Assembly (NCBI GenBank): GCA_019359075.1
Contig: JAHHIB010000094.1
Coordinates: forward strand, 1 to 33,928
Length of the DNA: 33,928 nucleotides
Direction: 5' to 3'
Source: Kalymmatonema hyalinum WJT4-NPBG1
GTDB lineage: Bacteria > Cyanobacteriota > Cyanobacteriia > Cyanobacteriales > Nostocaceae
Shown: positions 1 through 7,834 of the stretch, piece after piece
Position numbering within the stretch: position 1 is the first letter of the stretch
Layout: each line of letters begins with the position of its first letter
The notes under the pieces: generated by a model
Seen by the model: the letters and a program-made list of their open reading frames with translations, nothing else
Told to the model about the DNA's origin: nothing
Databases searched by the model: none
Made by a program: the position numbers and the translations under genes

Positions 1-157
1 GTAATTTTCTCCTCATACTCATCTTTGATTCCCCCTGTCAACCCCCACAACTACCCTCACCGCCACCATTCTTATCCTGCCTGTTTTACAGCAATGTTAA
101 GAAAGATCCGGGTAATGCATAGCCGCAAGCAGAGAGGGGAAAAAGAAATATTTTGTA
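1..157. other. gene-less left edge
   Basis: No convincing coding region is seen on either strand. The only plus-strand frame here is rich in His, Pro and Arg and has no recognisable motif, so I treat it as chance. Because a strong terminator follows directly, this stretch may be the 3' end of a transcript that starts left of the window, or a small RNA. Confidence 0.4.
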
Positions 158-191
158 GGGTGCCTTACGCGAGAGTACGGCACCTTTTTTT
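158..191 (+). terminator. rho-independent terminator, plus strand
   Basis: Perfect GGTGCC/GGCACC arms (159-164 and 179-184), extended inward by TAC/GTA, are followed by seven T residues at 185-191. It serves plus-strand transcription coming from the left edge. The minus-strand gene ending at 241 points into it but would not have a T tract directly after the stem. Confidence 0.8.
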
Positions 192-240
192 ATGGAACCG
201 CAGAGGCGCTGAGAACACAGAGGAGGAAGAAAGCGCTTTT

Positions 241-1185
241 TTAACTTGAAAGTTGCAAGTTTAAAGGTTTTTCCGGAATAATGTACATTAAATTTGCCTT
301 GTCCGGTTTTTCTTCTGTAGATGGAGTTAATTTCAGCCATTCATGGAAGCTGATTCCTAGTTGGGCGATCGCTTGTACTTCTACCTGATACGCTTCAAAA
401 CGAGGATTTGTTTCAATCATAGATTCTACGACTTCCAGCACTTGAGGGAGACGTTTATAAGCCTCTTTTTTCAAATCGTCGTGATTTGGACCGAACCAAC
501 CTCCTTGAACTTCAACACGAGTTAAAATTGCTGCTGGTAGCGAATCTACCCACTTACTAGGGTCTTGCGCTATCTTAATGAGATTTTCACGTTGCATTTC
601 AAATACAGCATTTTCATCCAAAGCTGGGTCAATCCATTGGTAAATTCGGGTTACTCTCCGCAAATCAATCTGACTTTTAAACTGAGGCTGTAAGTATGCT
701 GCTGGATTAGAAGTAAGCAGAAGCTCAACATATTTCTGAATTCGTGAACGGAGAACTGTTGCACCTTCTTGGAAGCGACGAAGTGCTGTGTCATGTTCTT
801 CTAATTCCAGGTAGCAACGCGCTTCAGCAAGGTAAGCTAACGATAAAGTCAGCAGATATTCATCAGCAATTTGGCTCTTTTGCTCAAGTTCGGTATCGGT
901 GTAATCAGTGTAAATATGCTCTGCTTCCAAGAAGCGATTGATAGCTTGTAGAGCACTACTTCTGCGATTTTCGAGTTTGCTCATTGTAAAAGCATTAATT
1001 GCTAAATCTAGCGCAGCGCGAAAATTCGCATAGTAACCAAGGTCAATTTTACGGTTAATTTTGTTTAAGACTTCTTGTGCTTGTTGTAGGCGTTGCTCTA
1101 ATTCCTTTAGACGTTGTGCTATTACAGCAAAACCCATCACAGAAACGCCAAGATTAAGCATACTGGCTGCAGTAGTCACCTGCAA
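241..1185 (-). CDS. unrecognised helical protein with N-terminal hydrophobic segment and coiled coil
   Basis: I do not recognise this 314-residue protein. Residues about 7-24 are hydrophobic and could be a membrane anchor. Residues 25-48 form an obvious amphipathic heptad pattern (RLKELEQRLQQAQEVL), typical of a coiled coil. The rest is predominantly helical and charged, with a stretch around 110-150 (LAYLAEARCYLELEEHDTAL) that looks like a TPR-type helical hairpin, although no complete TPR can be called. The start at 1185 gives the longest reading frame and places the hydrophobic segment at the N terminus. It is divergent from the truncated gene pair at 1222-1537, and only about 40 bp separates its start from homologous-looking sequence of that pair, which suggests a rearrangement junction here. 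Function unknown. Confidence 0.6.
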   Translation of the reverse strand: MQVTTAASMLNLGVSVMGFAVIAQRLKELEQRLQQAQEVLNKINRKIDLGYYANFRAALDLAINAFTMSKLENRRSSALQAINRFLEAEHIYTDYTDTELEQKSQIADEYLLTLSLAYLAEARCYLELEEHDTALRRFQEGATVLRSRIQKYVELLLTSNPAAYLQPQFKSQIDLRRVTRIYQWIDPALDENAVFEMQRENLIKIAQDPSKWVDSLPAAILTRVEVQGGWFGPNHDDLKKEAYKRLPQVLEVVESMIETNPRFEAYQVEVQAIAQLGISFHEWLKLTPSTEEKPDKANLMYIIPEKPLNLQLSS

Positions 1186-1221
1186 AATTCCTTGAGTTAG
1201 TTGCAGATTTTTCCCTATTTC

Positions 1222-1475
1222 TCCTAACTGATTTTCAACTACCTATTGAGTCGTTACCCGACGAGCAAGTTTTAGTTCTATGCGATCTACAAATGGAACG
1301 ACAACAGCAAGAGGTTTTCAGTGACCTTTTGGCGCGTAACCAAGAAGGACAACTTAATGATGCAGAAGTGAAACGATTAGATGATTTAATGGAGGTTTAC
1401 CGACGTGCGTTGGTACGTAAAGCAAGAGCCATGAAAGTAGCTGTTGAACGTGGCTTAAAACCTGCTCTTAACTAA
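1222..1475 (+). pseudogene. 5'-truncated partner protein of an HNH endonuclease pair
   Basis: The clean reading frame from the first ATG (1293) encodes 60 residues ending ERGLKPALN. Family-like sequence continues upstream in the same frame (TDFQLPIESLPDEQVLVLCD), but no ATG, GTG or TTG occurs between the in-frame stop at 1173 and 1293, so the original N terminus is missing. From memory, small proteins of this kind in cyanobacteria, with a Glu/Leu/Arg-rich C terminus, lie directly upstream of HNH endonuclease genes. The next open frame, five bases downstream, begins exactly like such an endonuclease. The 60-residue product could still be made from 1293, but it would be only the C-terminal half. 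The assignment as a remnant is inference from this context. Confidence 0.55.
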
Positions 1476-1480
1476 CAGCA

Positions 1481-1537
1481 ATGGCACGTAGTTATATTCC
1501 TGTTGAGAAGGACTTGGGTAATTATCAAAGCACATAG
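1481..1537 (+). pseudogene. remnant of an HNH endonuclease gene (N terminus only)
   Basis: The ATG at 1481 opens a frame reading MARSYIPVEK and then, after eight unrelated residues, stops at 1535. The opening matches the N terminus of cyanobacterial HNH endonucleases, which continue with an Arg/Cys-rich zinc-binding region and the HNH core. None of that follows: there is no CxxC pair and no HNH motif in any frame before the LysM gene. The gene was therefore cut about nine codons in, probably by a deletion or insertion that brought the LysM region next to it. Confidence 0.5.
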
Positions 1538-1551
1538 CTTTCATTGTTATC

Positions 1552-1743
1552 CTAAACAACGATGATTTCACATTCCCTTTGAAGTTCAGAACATAAGTCA
1601 AGAGGAATGAAAAGTTCCACCCCAGGGATAAGTACAATCACATCCTGATTAGCATCGTAGATTGTTTGCCAACAAGTGCGATCGCCATAAAATTTTTCAG
1701 CAATCTTTGGTAGCGTCTCTCCATCTTCTACGGTGTAAAACAT
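1552..1743 (-). CDS. small LysM-domain protein
   Basis: A 63-residue protein that is essentially one LysM module. It starts MFYTVEDGETLPKIAEKFYG, continues with an YDAN segment and ends the module with a PGVELFIP strand, the usual LysM order of YxVxxGDTLxxIA, NxxxxxxxxPGxxLxIP. LysM binds N-acetylglucosamine polymers such as peptidoglycan. No signal peptide or membrane segment is present, so it is either cytoplasmic or works with a partner, and cyanobacterial mini-LysM proteins of this size are common. The C terminus (CSELQRECEIIVV) is unusual in carrying two Cys. A purine-rich ribosome-binding sequence (AAGGAG on the minus strand) sits just upstream of the start, supporting real expression. 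Confidence 0.7.
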   Translation of the reverse strand: MFYTVEDGETLPKIAEKFYGDRTCWQTIYDANQDVIVLIPGVELFIPLDLCSELQRECEIIVV

Positions 1744-2185
1744 AACTATCTCCTTTAATAAGTTGAGTTTTGGTAAGTAGAAAGTAATCGCTTCAAAACC
1801 TTCTGACTCTAAATAATTGTAAGAACGCGAAACTTACGCATTCTAAATAATTACGTTGATGACGGTTGACGCAGGATTACGGGAAGGCAAGCCTTCATAC
1901 CCCATGATCCCCAACTACCCTATCATCTGGCGAGGGCGTCGGTAGGATTGGAACCAAAAATCGAGTTTAGAGTAAGGATTCAGGGTCTTTCTTAAGAGCG
2001 GATAACATGGTAGGAGTGTTCACTGTTTTGTACCTCAAACTTGTCTTGCAAGACGAGTTTAGAGGTCGTTTGTTTCAGAAAAAGGAATAATTAAGTAGAT
2101 ATAGTAAAAAATCCCAATGGGGTTTGTATGCGGTCAAGGTAATTTTAAGTGAGTTAAAAATAGTATTTTAGCCTAAGAAACTACT
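1744..2185. other. 442-bp spacer without a gene
   Basis: No coding region is supported. The spacer is the divergent promoter region between the LysM gene and the 391-residue membrane protein. Its only clear structure is the imperfect palindrome at 2034-2064, listed separately. The A+T-rich 100 bp before 2186 probably contains the promoter for the downstream gene, but no convincing -35/-10 pair can be fixed by eye. Confidence 0.4.
2034..2064. repeat. imperfect palindrome
   Basis: The halves CTCAAACTTGTCTTG and CAAGACGAGTTTAGAG are reverse complements with one bulge and one mismatch and essentially no loop. It could be an operator or a dispersed palindromic repeat. It lies about 120 bp upstream of the membrane-protein start at 2186. 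Confidence 0.6.
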
Positions 2186-3361
2186 ATGAGTCAGGAGCAA
2201 CAGCGGGATTTAGAGTCTACTTCTGTAGCAGATACTGAACGAAATCCTCAGGAAGTAGAAGAAAAAGTTTCCTTTGTACACAAAACGGAGCGTATTAAAG
2301 CTTGGAGTGACTTTATTAAGTCAGTGACTCCCTTTATATGGGCTGTGGTTATTATCATTGTTATTATTCCCCTGGTAGGCAAAGCTTTAATAGCAGTCGA
2401 TTCATCGCCCGGAAAAACAGGAGATTCAGGTAAGAATCCTAGTAAAGAAATTAGTGTAGTCATCCCACCACAAATACCCAAAGATATCGACCAAGCGCTT
2501 GTTACTGCTCTCAGCAATGCACACTCTCAATCAGAGAGTTTTGCTTCAGAACAATTAGATAAGTGGGTAGATGAATTAATGCTCCGTGTTGATGATAGTT
2601 TCCTTGATTGGTATTTTAATTACTTCAATCAAAAGAAGATGGAGTTGAGCACTCCTTTTACATGGTTACATTCAGCAGTTGCTCATTGGACAAATAAAAA
2701 TAACCCGCCTCCAGGACAAGCAGTCGCCGAAAAACTGACTGAGGATTTTCAAACAGAATTTGCCAAACGTGTCCTTAGACCTAAAATTGCACAGTTTGAA
2801 CTTGAGAAAATCACAACCGATAGTATAAATGTGTATGTGGCAGAATTGGGTAAAAATATTTATAATATCCAAAGCAGTTACAAGATTCCCCAGGGAGATT
2901 GGGAGCGTTATCTTGGTGATATTGCAGTTACTATCAATGATACGGAAGGAAATATCTCTAATCTATCATTGAAGGTTTTGACGGGTGGAAGTACTTACCT
3001 ACTTGCAAAGGCAATGATTCCAGCAGTGACAAAGGTAGGAAGTAAAATCGCCGTATCCTTTGCTGGAAAAGCTGGTGCAAAAATGGCAGCAAAGACTGGT
3101 GGTGTAGTGGCTGGAAAAATTGGAGCACAGTTATTAGACCCGATTGTAGGTATAGGTATAATAATTTGGGATTTTTGGGATTATAATCATACACTTGCAG
3201 TCGAAAAACCGATTTTACGGGATGCTATTTATGATTATTTTAAACAAGTCAAAATTTCTCTGCTAGAAAACCCTGAAAATGGCATCATGGTAGCTGTTAA
3301 TCAAGTGGAAAATGGTATTTTTAAGTCAATTCAAACATCTCACAAACCATTACCATTATAA
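2186..3361 (+). CDS. unrecognised membrane protein with Gly/Ala-rich C-terminal hydrophobic region
   Basis: A 391-residue protein I cannot assign to a family. Residues 1-46 are charged. Residues 47-70 are a strong transmembrane segment (FIWAVVIIIVIIPLVGKAL). Residues 75-265 are hydrophilic and rich in Trp, Phe and Asp, probably a helical domain on one side of the membrane. Residues about 266-330 form a second hydrophobic region with a marked Gly/Ala/Lys pattern (SFAGKAGAKMAAKTGGVVAG), ending in an aromatic stretch (IIIWDFWDYNH). That region resembles the glycine-zipper or hairpin segments of membrane-inserting proteins, but this is only compositional. It stands alone: the spacer upstream is long, and downstream it converges on the hydrolase through a terminator at 3377-3409. 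Possible roles include a membrane scaffold or a pore-forming effector; neither is shown. Confidence 0.6.
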   Translation: MSQEQQRDLESTSVADTERNPQEVEEKVSFVHKTERIKAWSDFIKSVTPFIWAVVIIIVIIPLVGKALIAVDSSPGKTGDSGKNPSKEISVVIPPQIPKDIDQALVTALSNAHSQSESFASEQLDKWVDELMLRVDDSFLDWYFNYFNQKKMELSTPFTWLHSAVAHWTNKNNPPPGQAVAEKLTEDFQTEFAKRVLRPKIAQFELEKITTDSINVYVAELGKNIYNIQSSYKIPQGDWERYLGDIAVTINDTEGNISNLSLKVLTGGSTYLLAKAMIPAVTKVGSKIAVSFAGKAGAKMAAKTGGVVAGKIGAQLLDPIVGIGIIIWDFWDYNHTLAVEKPILRDAIYDYFKQVKISLLENPENGIMVAVNQVENGIFKSIQTSHKPLPL

Positions 3362-3376
3362 TTTTTACAACACTTG

Positions 3377-3409
3377 TTCTCAATAACAGGCTCATCTTGT
3401 TATTGAGAA
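3377..3409. terminator. bidirectional terminator hairpin between convergent genes
   Basis: Perfect 12-bp arms, TTCTCAATAACA (3377-3388) and TGTTATTGAGAA (3398-3409), with a 9-nt loop. It sits in the 56-bp gap between two convergent genes, with A/T-rich flanks on both sides. Confidence 0.65.
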
Positions 3410-3417
3410 TCCCAAAA

Positions 3418-4422
3418 TTAGCCTTTGTAAGCATCAATAATCATCTTCTTATCCATCACTGCCAACATCACTGATAAATCTGGAGAAACTCTTTCAGATA
3501 AATTTAGTTCTTTCACAGCAGTATCAAAAGTTTTTCCTTGCAGTATTTGATAACCAATTTCCATGACTTCAGTCCAGGTAATATCGCTTTCAATATAAGC
3601 TTTAGCCACAGTTATGAGCAAATCTTGATATTTATTTCCCTCGGCTTTAGTCATCATAGTGTGAGGAATTTCAAAGATTTTGTCAAAGCTGTGATACCAA
3701 GATTTTGCCTGTATTTGAATTGCAGATGCCGAAAATTTTAGCAATTCATGGTGGTTGATGCTTTGGTCGCTTTCACTATAAATAATAAATACTGGCACTG
3801 CTAAATCCTTTTTGACTCTCTCAGTAATTTCTTGCCCCATATCTAAAAATAGCCGCAATGCAGGCATACTAAAACCGTCATAGCCAAAATTTCCGGGGTT
3901 ATCTTTATTCAGCCATTCATAATAAATTGGGAGAACTTCCACAATCAAATTCACTATTGCATTGTTACCGCTTATATAAGGAGCAAATAGTAAAGCTTTG
4001 TCAATTTCTTGGGGATGTTCTAAGGCTAAAGTTACTGCCAAATTTCCACCCGTAGACAATCCACCGACTATCACCTGCTGTCCTAAATTTTGTGCAACCT
4101 CCAACCACGAAAGCGCAAAATCTTGATAAATTTCCCGTTCGGTAGGTAGAGGAGGGGGATTATCTCTATTCCAATTTCCTGCGACTCCATGACCTGGTTG
4201 TAAGGGAACCAAAACATTGTAACCAGCGTCAAATAATTTTTGTCCTATGGGTTCAAATTGGTAAGGACCAGCAGTGAATCCATGAAAAAAAAGGAAAACT
4301 TTGGCAGTTGGATGTGGATGTAAAAAAATTTTTGAGCGACACGCCTCGTTTCTTATTGATATTTGCTCAATTGATTTTGCTTGCTCAATAAGGGCTGCTG
4401 TTGTTGTGGAATAGTCAGACAT
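3418..4422 (-). CDS. alpha/beta hydrolase (carboxylesterase/lipase-like)
   Basis: A 334-residue serine hydrolase of the alpha/beta fold. The oxyanion-hole region FFHGFTAG lies at about 45-52. The nucleophile elbow GGLSTGG places the catalytic Ser at 123. The acid is probably Asp219 in YSESDQ and the base His254 in EIPHTMM. The strand-turn-helix around 63-80 (DAGYNVLVPLQPGHG) is typical of carboxylesterases and monoacylglycerol lipases acting on ester or lipid substrates. There is no signal peptide, so it is cytoplasmic. The segment after the catalytic His (about 275-334) is helical, longer than needed for the fold, and unassigned. Substrate unknown. It converges with the membrane-protein gene and has no operon partner. 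Confidence 0.85.
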   Translation of the reverse strand: MSDYSTTTAALIEQAKSIEQISIRNEACRSKIFLHPHPTAKVFLFFHGFTAGPYQFEPIGQKLFDAGYNVLVPLQPGHGVAGNWNRDNPPPLPTEREIYQDFALSWLEVAQNLGQQVIVGGLSTGGNLAVTLALEHPQEIDKALLFAPYISGNNAIVNLIVEVLPIYYEWLNKDNPGNFGYDGFSMPALRLFLDMGQEITERVKKDLAVPVFIIYSESDQSINHHELLKFSASAIQIQAKSWYHSFDKIFEIPHTMMTKAEGNKYQDLLITVAKAYIESDITWTEVMEIGYQILQGKTFDTAVKELNLSERVSPDLSVMLAVMDKKMIIDAYKG

Positions 4423-4692
4423 ATTTGATAGATTTATATATATTTAAGCCGCTATCATTTAAGTAGAAACCAAAATTCATTTGAATCTACTATCAGACGT
4501 AGAACTGTAAAAACTTAAATTTATTGACTTATGGGAATGGTAAAGGGGGTAAGCAATCCCTTTTTCGATTTCTTGTAATTTTTATGACTAAATTTTTGTA
4601 CGTGGAGAACACAACACAAGAGAAAAGAAGGTAGCAATGGCATTCTATGCTTCTACCCTTGGCAGGTTAAACTAAATCTGATAACAACAGCG

Positions 4693-5271
4693 GTGTTAAC
4701 ATATGAGGCTTTTATGGCAGCTGATCTGCAACAGATTGCTTATTTCTTAGACAACCTAGGTTGGGATTACCGTATTGACGAGGATGAAGAGCGTATTATT
4801 ACAGGTGTAGAAAGTGATAATGTTGAAGATTTCCTGATTGTCGTCCAGCTCGATGAGGACGGAAAATTTTTCCGGCTATTTGCGCCCCAAGTCCTATCAG
4901 GGGTGACAGACCATCCTCACAAGGTAGCTATTCTTCAAACAATGCTTTCGATTTCCTGGGAAACCAAAATGCTGCAATGGGAGTATGACCCATCCGATGG
5001 AGAGATTCGTGCCATAATTGAGTTTCCGTTGGAAGACTCGATCCTGACAGAAAAACAATTTAACCGTTGTTTGCATGGGTTAATTCAGCTTGTGGATAAT
5101 GTGGCAATCCCTCGCCTGACAGAGGTGATGAAAACAGGTCATGACCCAGGAAATGTAGATCTGGGTGAGAGAATTTTACTCAGCATTCAACAACAGGCTC
5201 CTGGATTGCTAGAACTTTTAGAAAAGGCGATGCAAGCTCGGAAAAGGCGGGGAAGTTTTCCTAGCGAATGA
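4693..5271 (+). CDS. YbjN-domain protein
   Basis: A 192-residue acidic soluble protein. The central part (LGWDYRIDEDEERI, FLIVVQLDEDGKFFRLFAP, then a helix around LQTMLSISWETKMLQWEYD) follows the alternating strand-helix pattern of the YbjN family, which has a fold related to type III secretion chaperones and bacterial sensory modules. Its molecular role in cyanobacteria is not established. The frame begins with GTG at 4693; an ATG at 4714 (MAADLQQIAYFL) is an equally plausible start that loses seven residues. It is followed 75 bp downstream on the same strand by the DUF3318 gene, so the two may be co-transcribed. No signal peptide or membrane segment. Confidence 0.7.
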   Translation: MLTYEAFMAADLQQIAYFLDNLGWDYRIDEDEERIITGVESDNVEDFLIVVQLDEDGKFFRLFAPQVLSGVTDHPHKVAILQTMLSISWETKMLQWEYDPSDGEIRAIIEFPLEDSILTEKQFNRCLHGLIQLVDNVAIPRLTEVMKTGHDPGNVDLGERILLSIQQQAPGLLELLEKAMQARKRRGSFPSE

Positions 5272-5346
5272 GCTGGAACGCCAGTGAAATCGCTATACTC
5301 CAAAGTGATACCCTCAATATACTGAAGTTTTCTAGGGCTGGATATT

Positions 5347-5991
5347 ATGACATCCTATGTAACCTCATCTGCTAAAGCGGAAATGAGTGAACTAAGGCGG
5401 TTAAAGGGCTTACTACCGCCAGAATTGCAGAGCTGGGTCACGGTTGAAGGTACGACTGAGGTCAATCCACCCATGATCCGCTCTGAAGAAATTGGTAAAG
5501 ACCAAGTCGAAATTCAAATTGACTTGGCAAAATGGGATTCGCTGGCGATGGATCAGCGGAATTTACTATTCTGGCATGAAGTTGCCCGCATTCAAAATGA
5601 CACCATTCCCAAAGATGGTTGGGAAATGGCGGCTCTGGCGATTGGTTTAGGCGGTGCTGTAGGCGAGTTATGGGTACAGGATGGATTGTTGCTGGTATTA
5701 GCTATGGCTCTATGCGGCGTTTCTGGCTGGCGACTCTATCAAAAAAATAGTGGCGAAAAGCAATTAAAAGAATTAGTCGATGCTGACGATAAAGCGATCG
5801 CCTTGGCAACTCGCTTCGGTTACAGTATGCCCAATGCTTACAAAAGTCTGGCAAGTGCCTTGAAAACCCTTATTGACACCACACCTAGCAAGAGAGCGCG
5901 CTCTAAATACGAAGCAAGGCTTTCTGCTCTCAAACGCAGTGCCAATAAGGCAAAAGCGAAATCTAAGAATATAGAAGACGGCGGACTTTAG
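5347..5991 (+). CDS. DUF3318 membrane protein
   Basis: A 214-residue protein of the cyanobacterial DUF3318 family, function unknown. The N-terminal region is strongly conserved in the family as I remember it (ELRRLKGLLPPELQSWVTVE, then RSEEIGKDQVEIQIDL, then LLFWHEVARIQNDTIP). Two membrane-spanning segments follow at about 92-107 and 111-131. The C-terminal third is a charged helical region ending in a Lys/Arg/Ser-rich basic tail, probably cytoplasmic. The start at 5347 matches the conserved family N terminus. It is downstream of the YbjN-domain gene and converges with the PEP-CTERM esterase gene through the hairpin at 6025-6053. Confidence 0.85.
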   Translation: MTSYVTSSAKAEMSELRRLKGLLPPELQSWVTVEGTTEVNPPMIRSEEIGKDQVEIQIDLAKWDSLAMDQRNLLFWHEVARIQNDTIPKDGWEMAALAIGLGGAVGELWVQDGLLLVLAMALCGVSGWRLYQKNSGEKQLKELVDADDKAIALATRFGYSMPNAYKSLASALKTLIDTTPSKRARSKYEARLSALKRSANKAKAKSKNIEDGGL

Positions 5992-6024
5992 AAACATCAC
6001 AAAAGAGGGCGTTCTTTGTCATGA

Positions 6025-6053
6025 GTCATTTGTCGTTACAAAAGACAAATGAC
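6025..6053. terminator. perfect inverted repeat between convergent genes
   Basis: GTCATTTGTC (6025-6034) and GACAAATGAC (6044-6053) are perfect 10-bp arms around a 9-nt loop in the 71-bp gap between two convergent genes. The same ATTTGTC-type sequence occurs upstream of recO at 20751, so it may be both a dispersed repeat and a terminator. Confidence 0.55.
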
Positions 6054-6062
6054 AATTTCAGC

Positions 6063-7625
6063 CTAACGCCGCCGTTTTAGCCATAAACCGCTTAAACCCA
6101 GCAACATTAGCCCAGCAGTTGCCGTGGGTTCTGGCACTTTTTGTGGTGGGACAAATTTGCCTAGTTCAGCAGAACTCACCTTAAACGAGTAAAGGAACCC
6201 AGGAATTAACTTTTGACCTTCTGGGCAGCCACTGTCAATCGCTCTTTTGCTATAGCTGGTACCGTTGGCATTCGTACAAATATCAAACTGAGTGATGGAA
6301 TTGTCCTCTTGAGTGACACTAAAATCGTTGTCAGTGCCTATGAGAAGCGCGTAGGAACCATCTTTAAGTTGCGGACCAATCGCCAGCCCCTCCATCTTTT
6401 CTGCTATCTTTGTCCAATCACCTGGATTGTCAGGGCTCAAAGCTGCAGCAATATCTAGAAATAGGGATTTACTTACGGGGTTGACACCTGTGGGTAATGT
6501 ATTGGTGTTTGCCAAACTAATCCCGCTCACATCGGTTGCGTTTGTGAGGTCAATTTTGTAAACTCGCTTGCTACCAACAGGTGGTGGTGTCTCGTTTGGA
6601 TCATCCACCAAAGCGTTTAATGCGTCCACCCCAAACCCGCGATTATCTCTTTCCAGCACCAAAAATTCCTTGTCATTGAGGGCTGTAATTGCACTGATAC
6701 CAATATTACGGCCTTGGGAATTCGCCCCAAAATCATCTGTTGTTCCAGGAATGCGCTGATTAATATTTGCCAGAGTTTCTAGCTGATAGATGTACTGTGC
6801 CGTACTCTGTCCTGTTGCTGTGTCAAATTCTACTAATCTTAAATTGCGGCTGCGCCGTCCATCTGCTGAACCATCGTTAGAACCCTCATTCACCAGAGGG
6901 TCTTGCAGCAAACCATAGACTTTTTTACCATCTGGGCTTATGGTCAAACCTTCAAATCCTCTGTTGTCTTGGCGACCACTGGTAATGGTTGGACGACCAT
7001 CAACAAAGTTGGGATCGCCATTAGCAACTCTGGGAATGAGATTTTGTGGGGTCGTAAATGCTCTGACGAAAGAACCATCTGGTTTAAATTCATACACAGA
7101 CGGACCATACTCATCCGAAACGTAGAAATTGCCATTGGGAGCAACCGCAAACCCTTCTGGATCATGACTCAAACCAAGAGTTTCCGCATTGCCATTCAGT
7201 AACCTAGGATTCAATCCGTTAAAACTTTTACCATCTTTTGTGAATAAAATCGTTTCTAGTGTTTTAAAGTTAGCGATCGCCCCTGTATCTTGGTCAACAT
7301 CTACAGAAAATTTCTGGACTCGTGTTTGGTAAGGTATGACTCCGCCACCTGGACCGCGATCGCCCAACGCATAGTACACATTGTTAAAGCGATCGTAGTA
7401 GATATCTGAGAAAAATCCAAACCGATTGACGTTTGCACCATTCCCAGGTTGTAAATCTGTCGTTTCACCAGGAATAGAAAGGGTATTGCTCAGGGAAATA
7501 CCGTACGCTGATGATGCGTATCCTGTAATACTAACAGCAGACATTAGAAGCGTGCAACTTAATACAGAAAGCCAATGCCTTGCTTGAACCATGTGTAATA
7601 TCCAAAAAATCGCTTTTTTCAGCAT
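6063..7625 (-). CDS. secreted esterase-like phytase domain protein with PEP-CTERM anchor
   Basis: A 520-residue exported protein. The N terminus has basic residues and a hydrophobic core to about residue 43 ending in an ASSAYG-type signal-peptidase site; a second in-frame Met (MVQARHWLS, codon 12) would give a more usual signal length. The mature part is a beta-propeller-like domain with the motifs DRGPGGG, SDEYGPSVYEF, DNRGFEGLTISPDG and LERDNRGFG, characteristic of the esterase-like phytase family. That family is thought to hydrolyse phosphate or other esters, but activity here is inference. The C terminus carries a PEP-CTERM sorting signal: VPEP at 497-500, a short hydrophobic stretch and a terminal KRRR. 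PEP-CTERM proteins are processed by exosortase and tied to exopolysaccharide or envelope export. No exosortase gene is in the window. Confidence 0.85.
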   Translation of the reverse strand: MLKKAIFWILHMVQARHWLSVLSCTLLMSAVSITGYASSAYGISLSNTLSIPGETTDLQPGNGANVNRFGFFSDIYYDRFNNVYYALGDRGPGGGVIPYQTRVQKFSVDVDQDTGAIANFKTLETILFTKDGKSFNGLNPRLLNGNAETLGLSHDPEGFAVAPNGNFYVSDEYGPSVYEFKPDGSFVRAFTTPQNLIPRVANGDPNFVDGRPTITSGRQDNRGFEGLTISPDGKKVYGLLQDPLVNEGSNDGSADGRRSRNLRLVEFDTATGQSTAQYIYQLETLANINQRIPGTTDDFGANSQGRNIGISAITALNDKEFLVLERDNRGFGVDALNALVDDPNETPPPVGSKRVYKIDLTNATDVSGISLANTNTLPTGVNPVSKSLFLDIAAALSPDNPGDWTKIAEKMEGLAIGPQLKDGSYALLIGTDNDFSVTQEDNSITQFDICTNANGTSYSKRAIDSGCPEGQKLIPGFLYSFKVSSAELGKFVPPQKVPEPTATAGLMLLGLSGLWLKRRR

Positions 7626-7834
7626 CTGACTCCCGTATTAAGAACAGTTTAACTCTCCAGTTATGTACTGTTTTTGACATCAAAATTTTATACGATTTGG
7701 CTTTTGCTTGATGACATCTTCATAAAGAAAAACTCATAACCCGATTTGGCTTTTCCTCAATCATGAATTTTCAATTCTTCATTGAAATCCTTTAAATTCC
7801 TTGGTCGAAACATTCTAAATTATGAGTTTTGTTC

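Noticed and set aside
198-225. Sequence around GCAGAGGCGCTGAGAACAC as a possible mobile-element end
   Set aside because: Very similar stretches are scattered through cyanobacterial spacers (also near 24900 here), without inverted ends or a transposase, so I treat it as spacer repeat.
25-249. A 74-codon plus-strand frame at the left edge
   Set aside because: It reads through the strong terminator at 158-191 and has no recognisable motif.
2186-3361. Colicin-type toxin
   Set aside because: The hydrophobic C-terminal region is suggestive, but there is no receptor or translocation domain and no adjacent immunity gene, so a toxin call is not supported.
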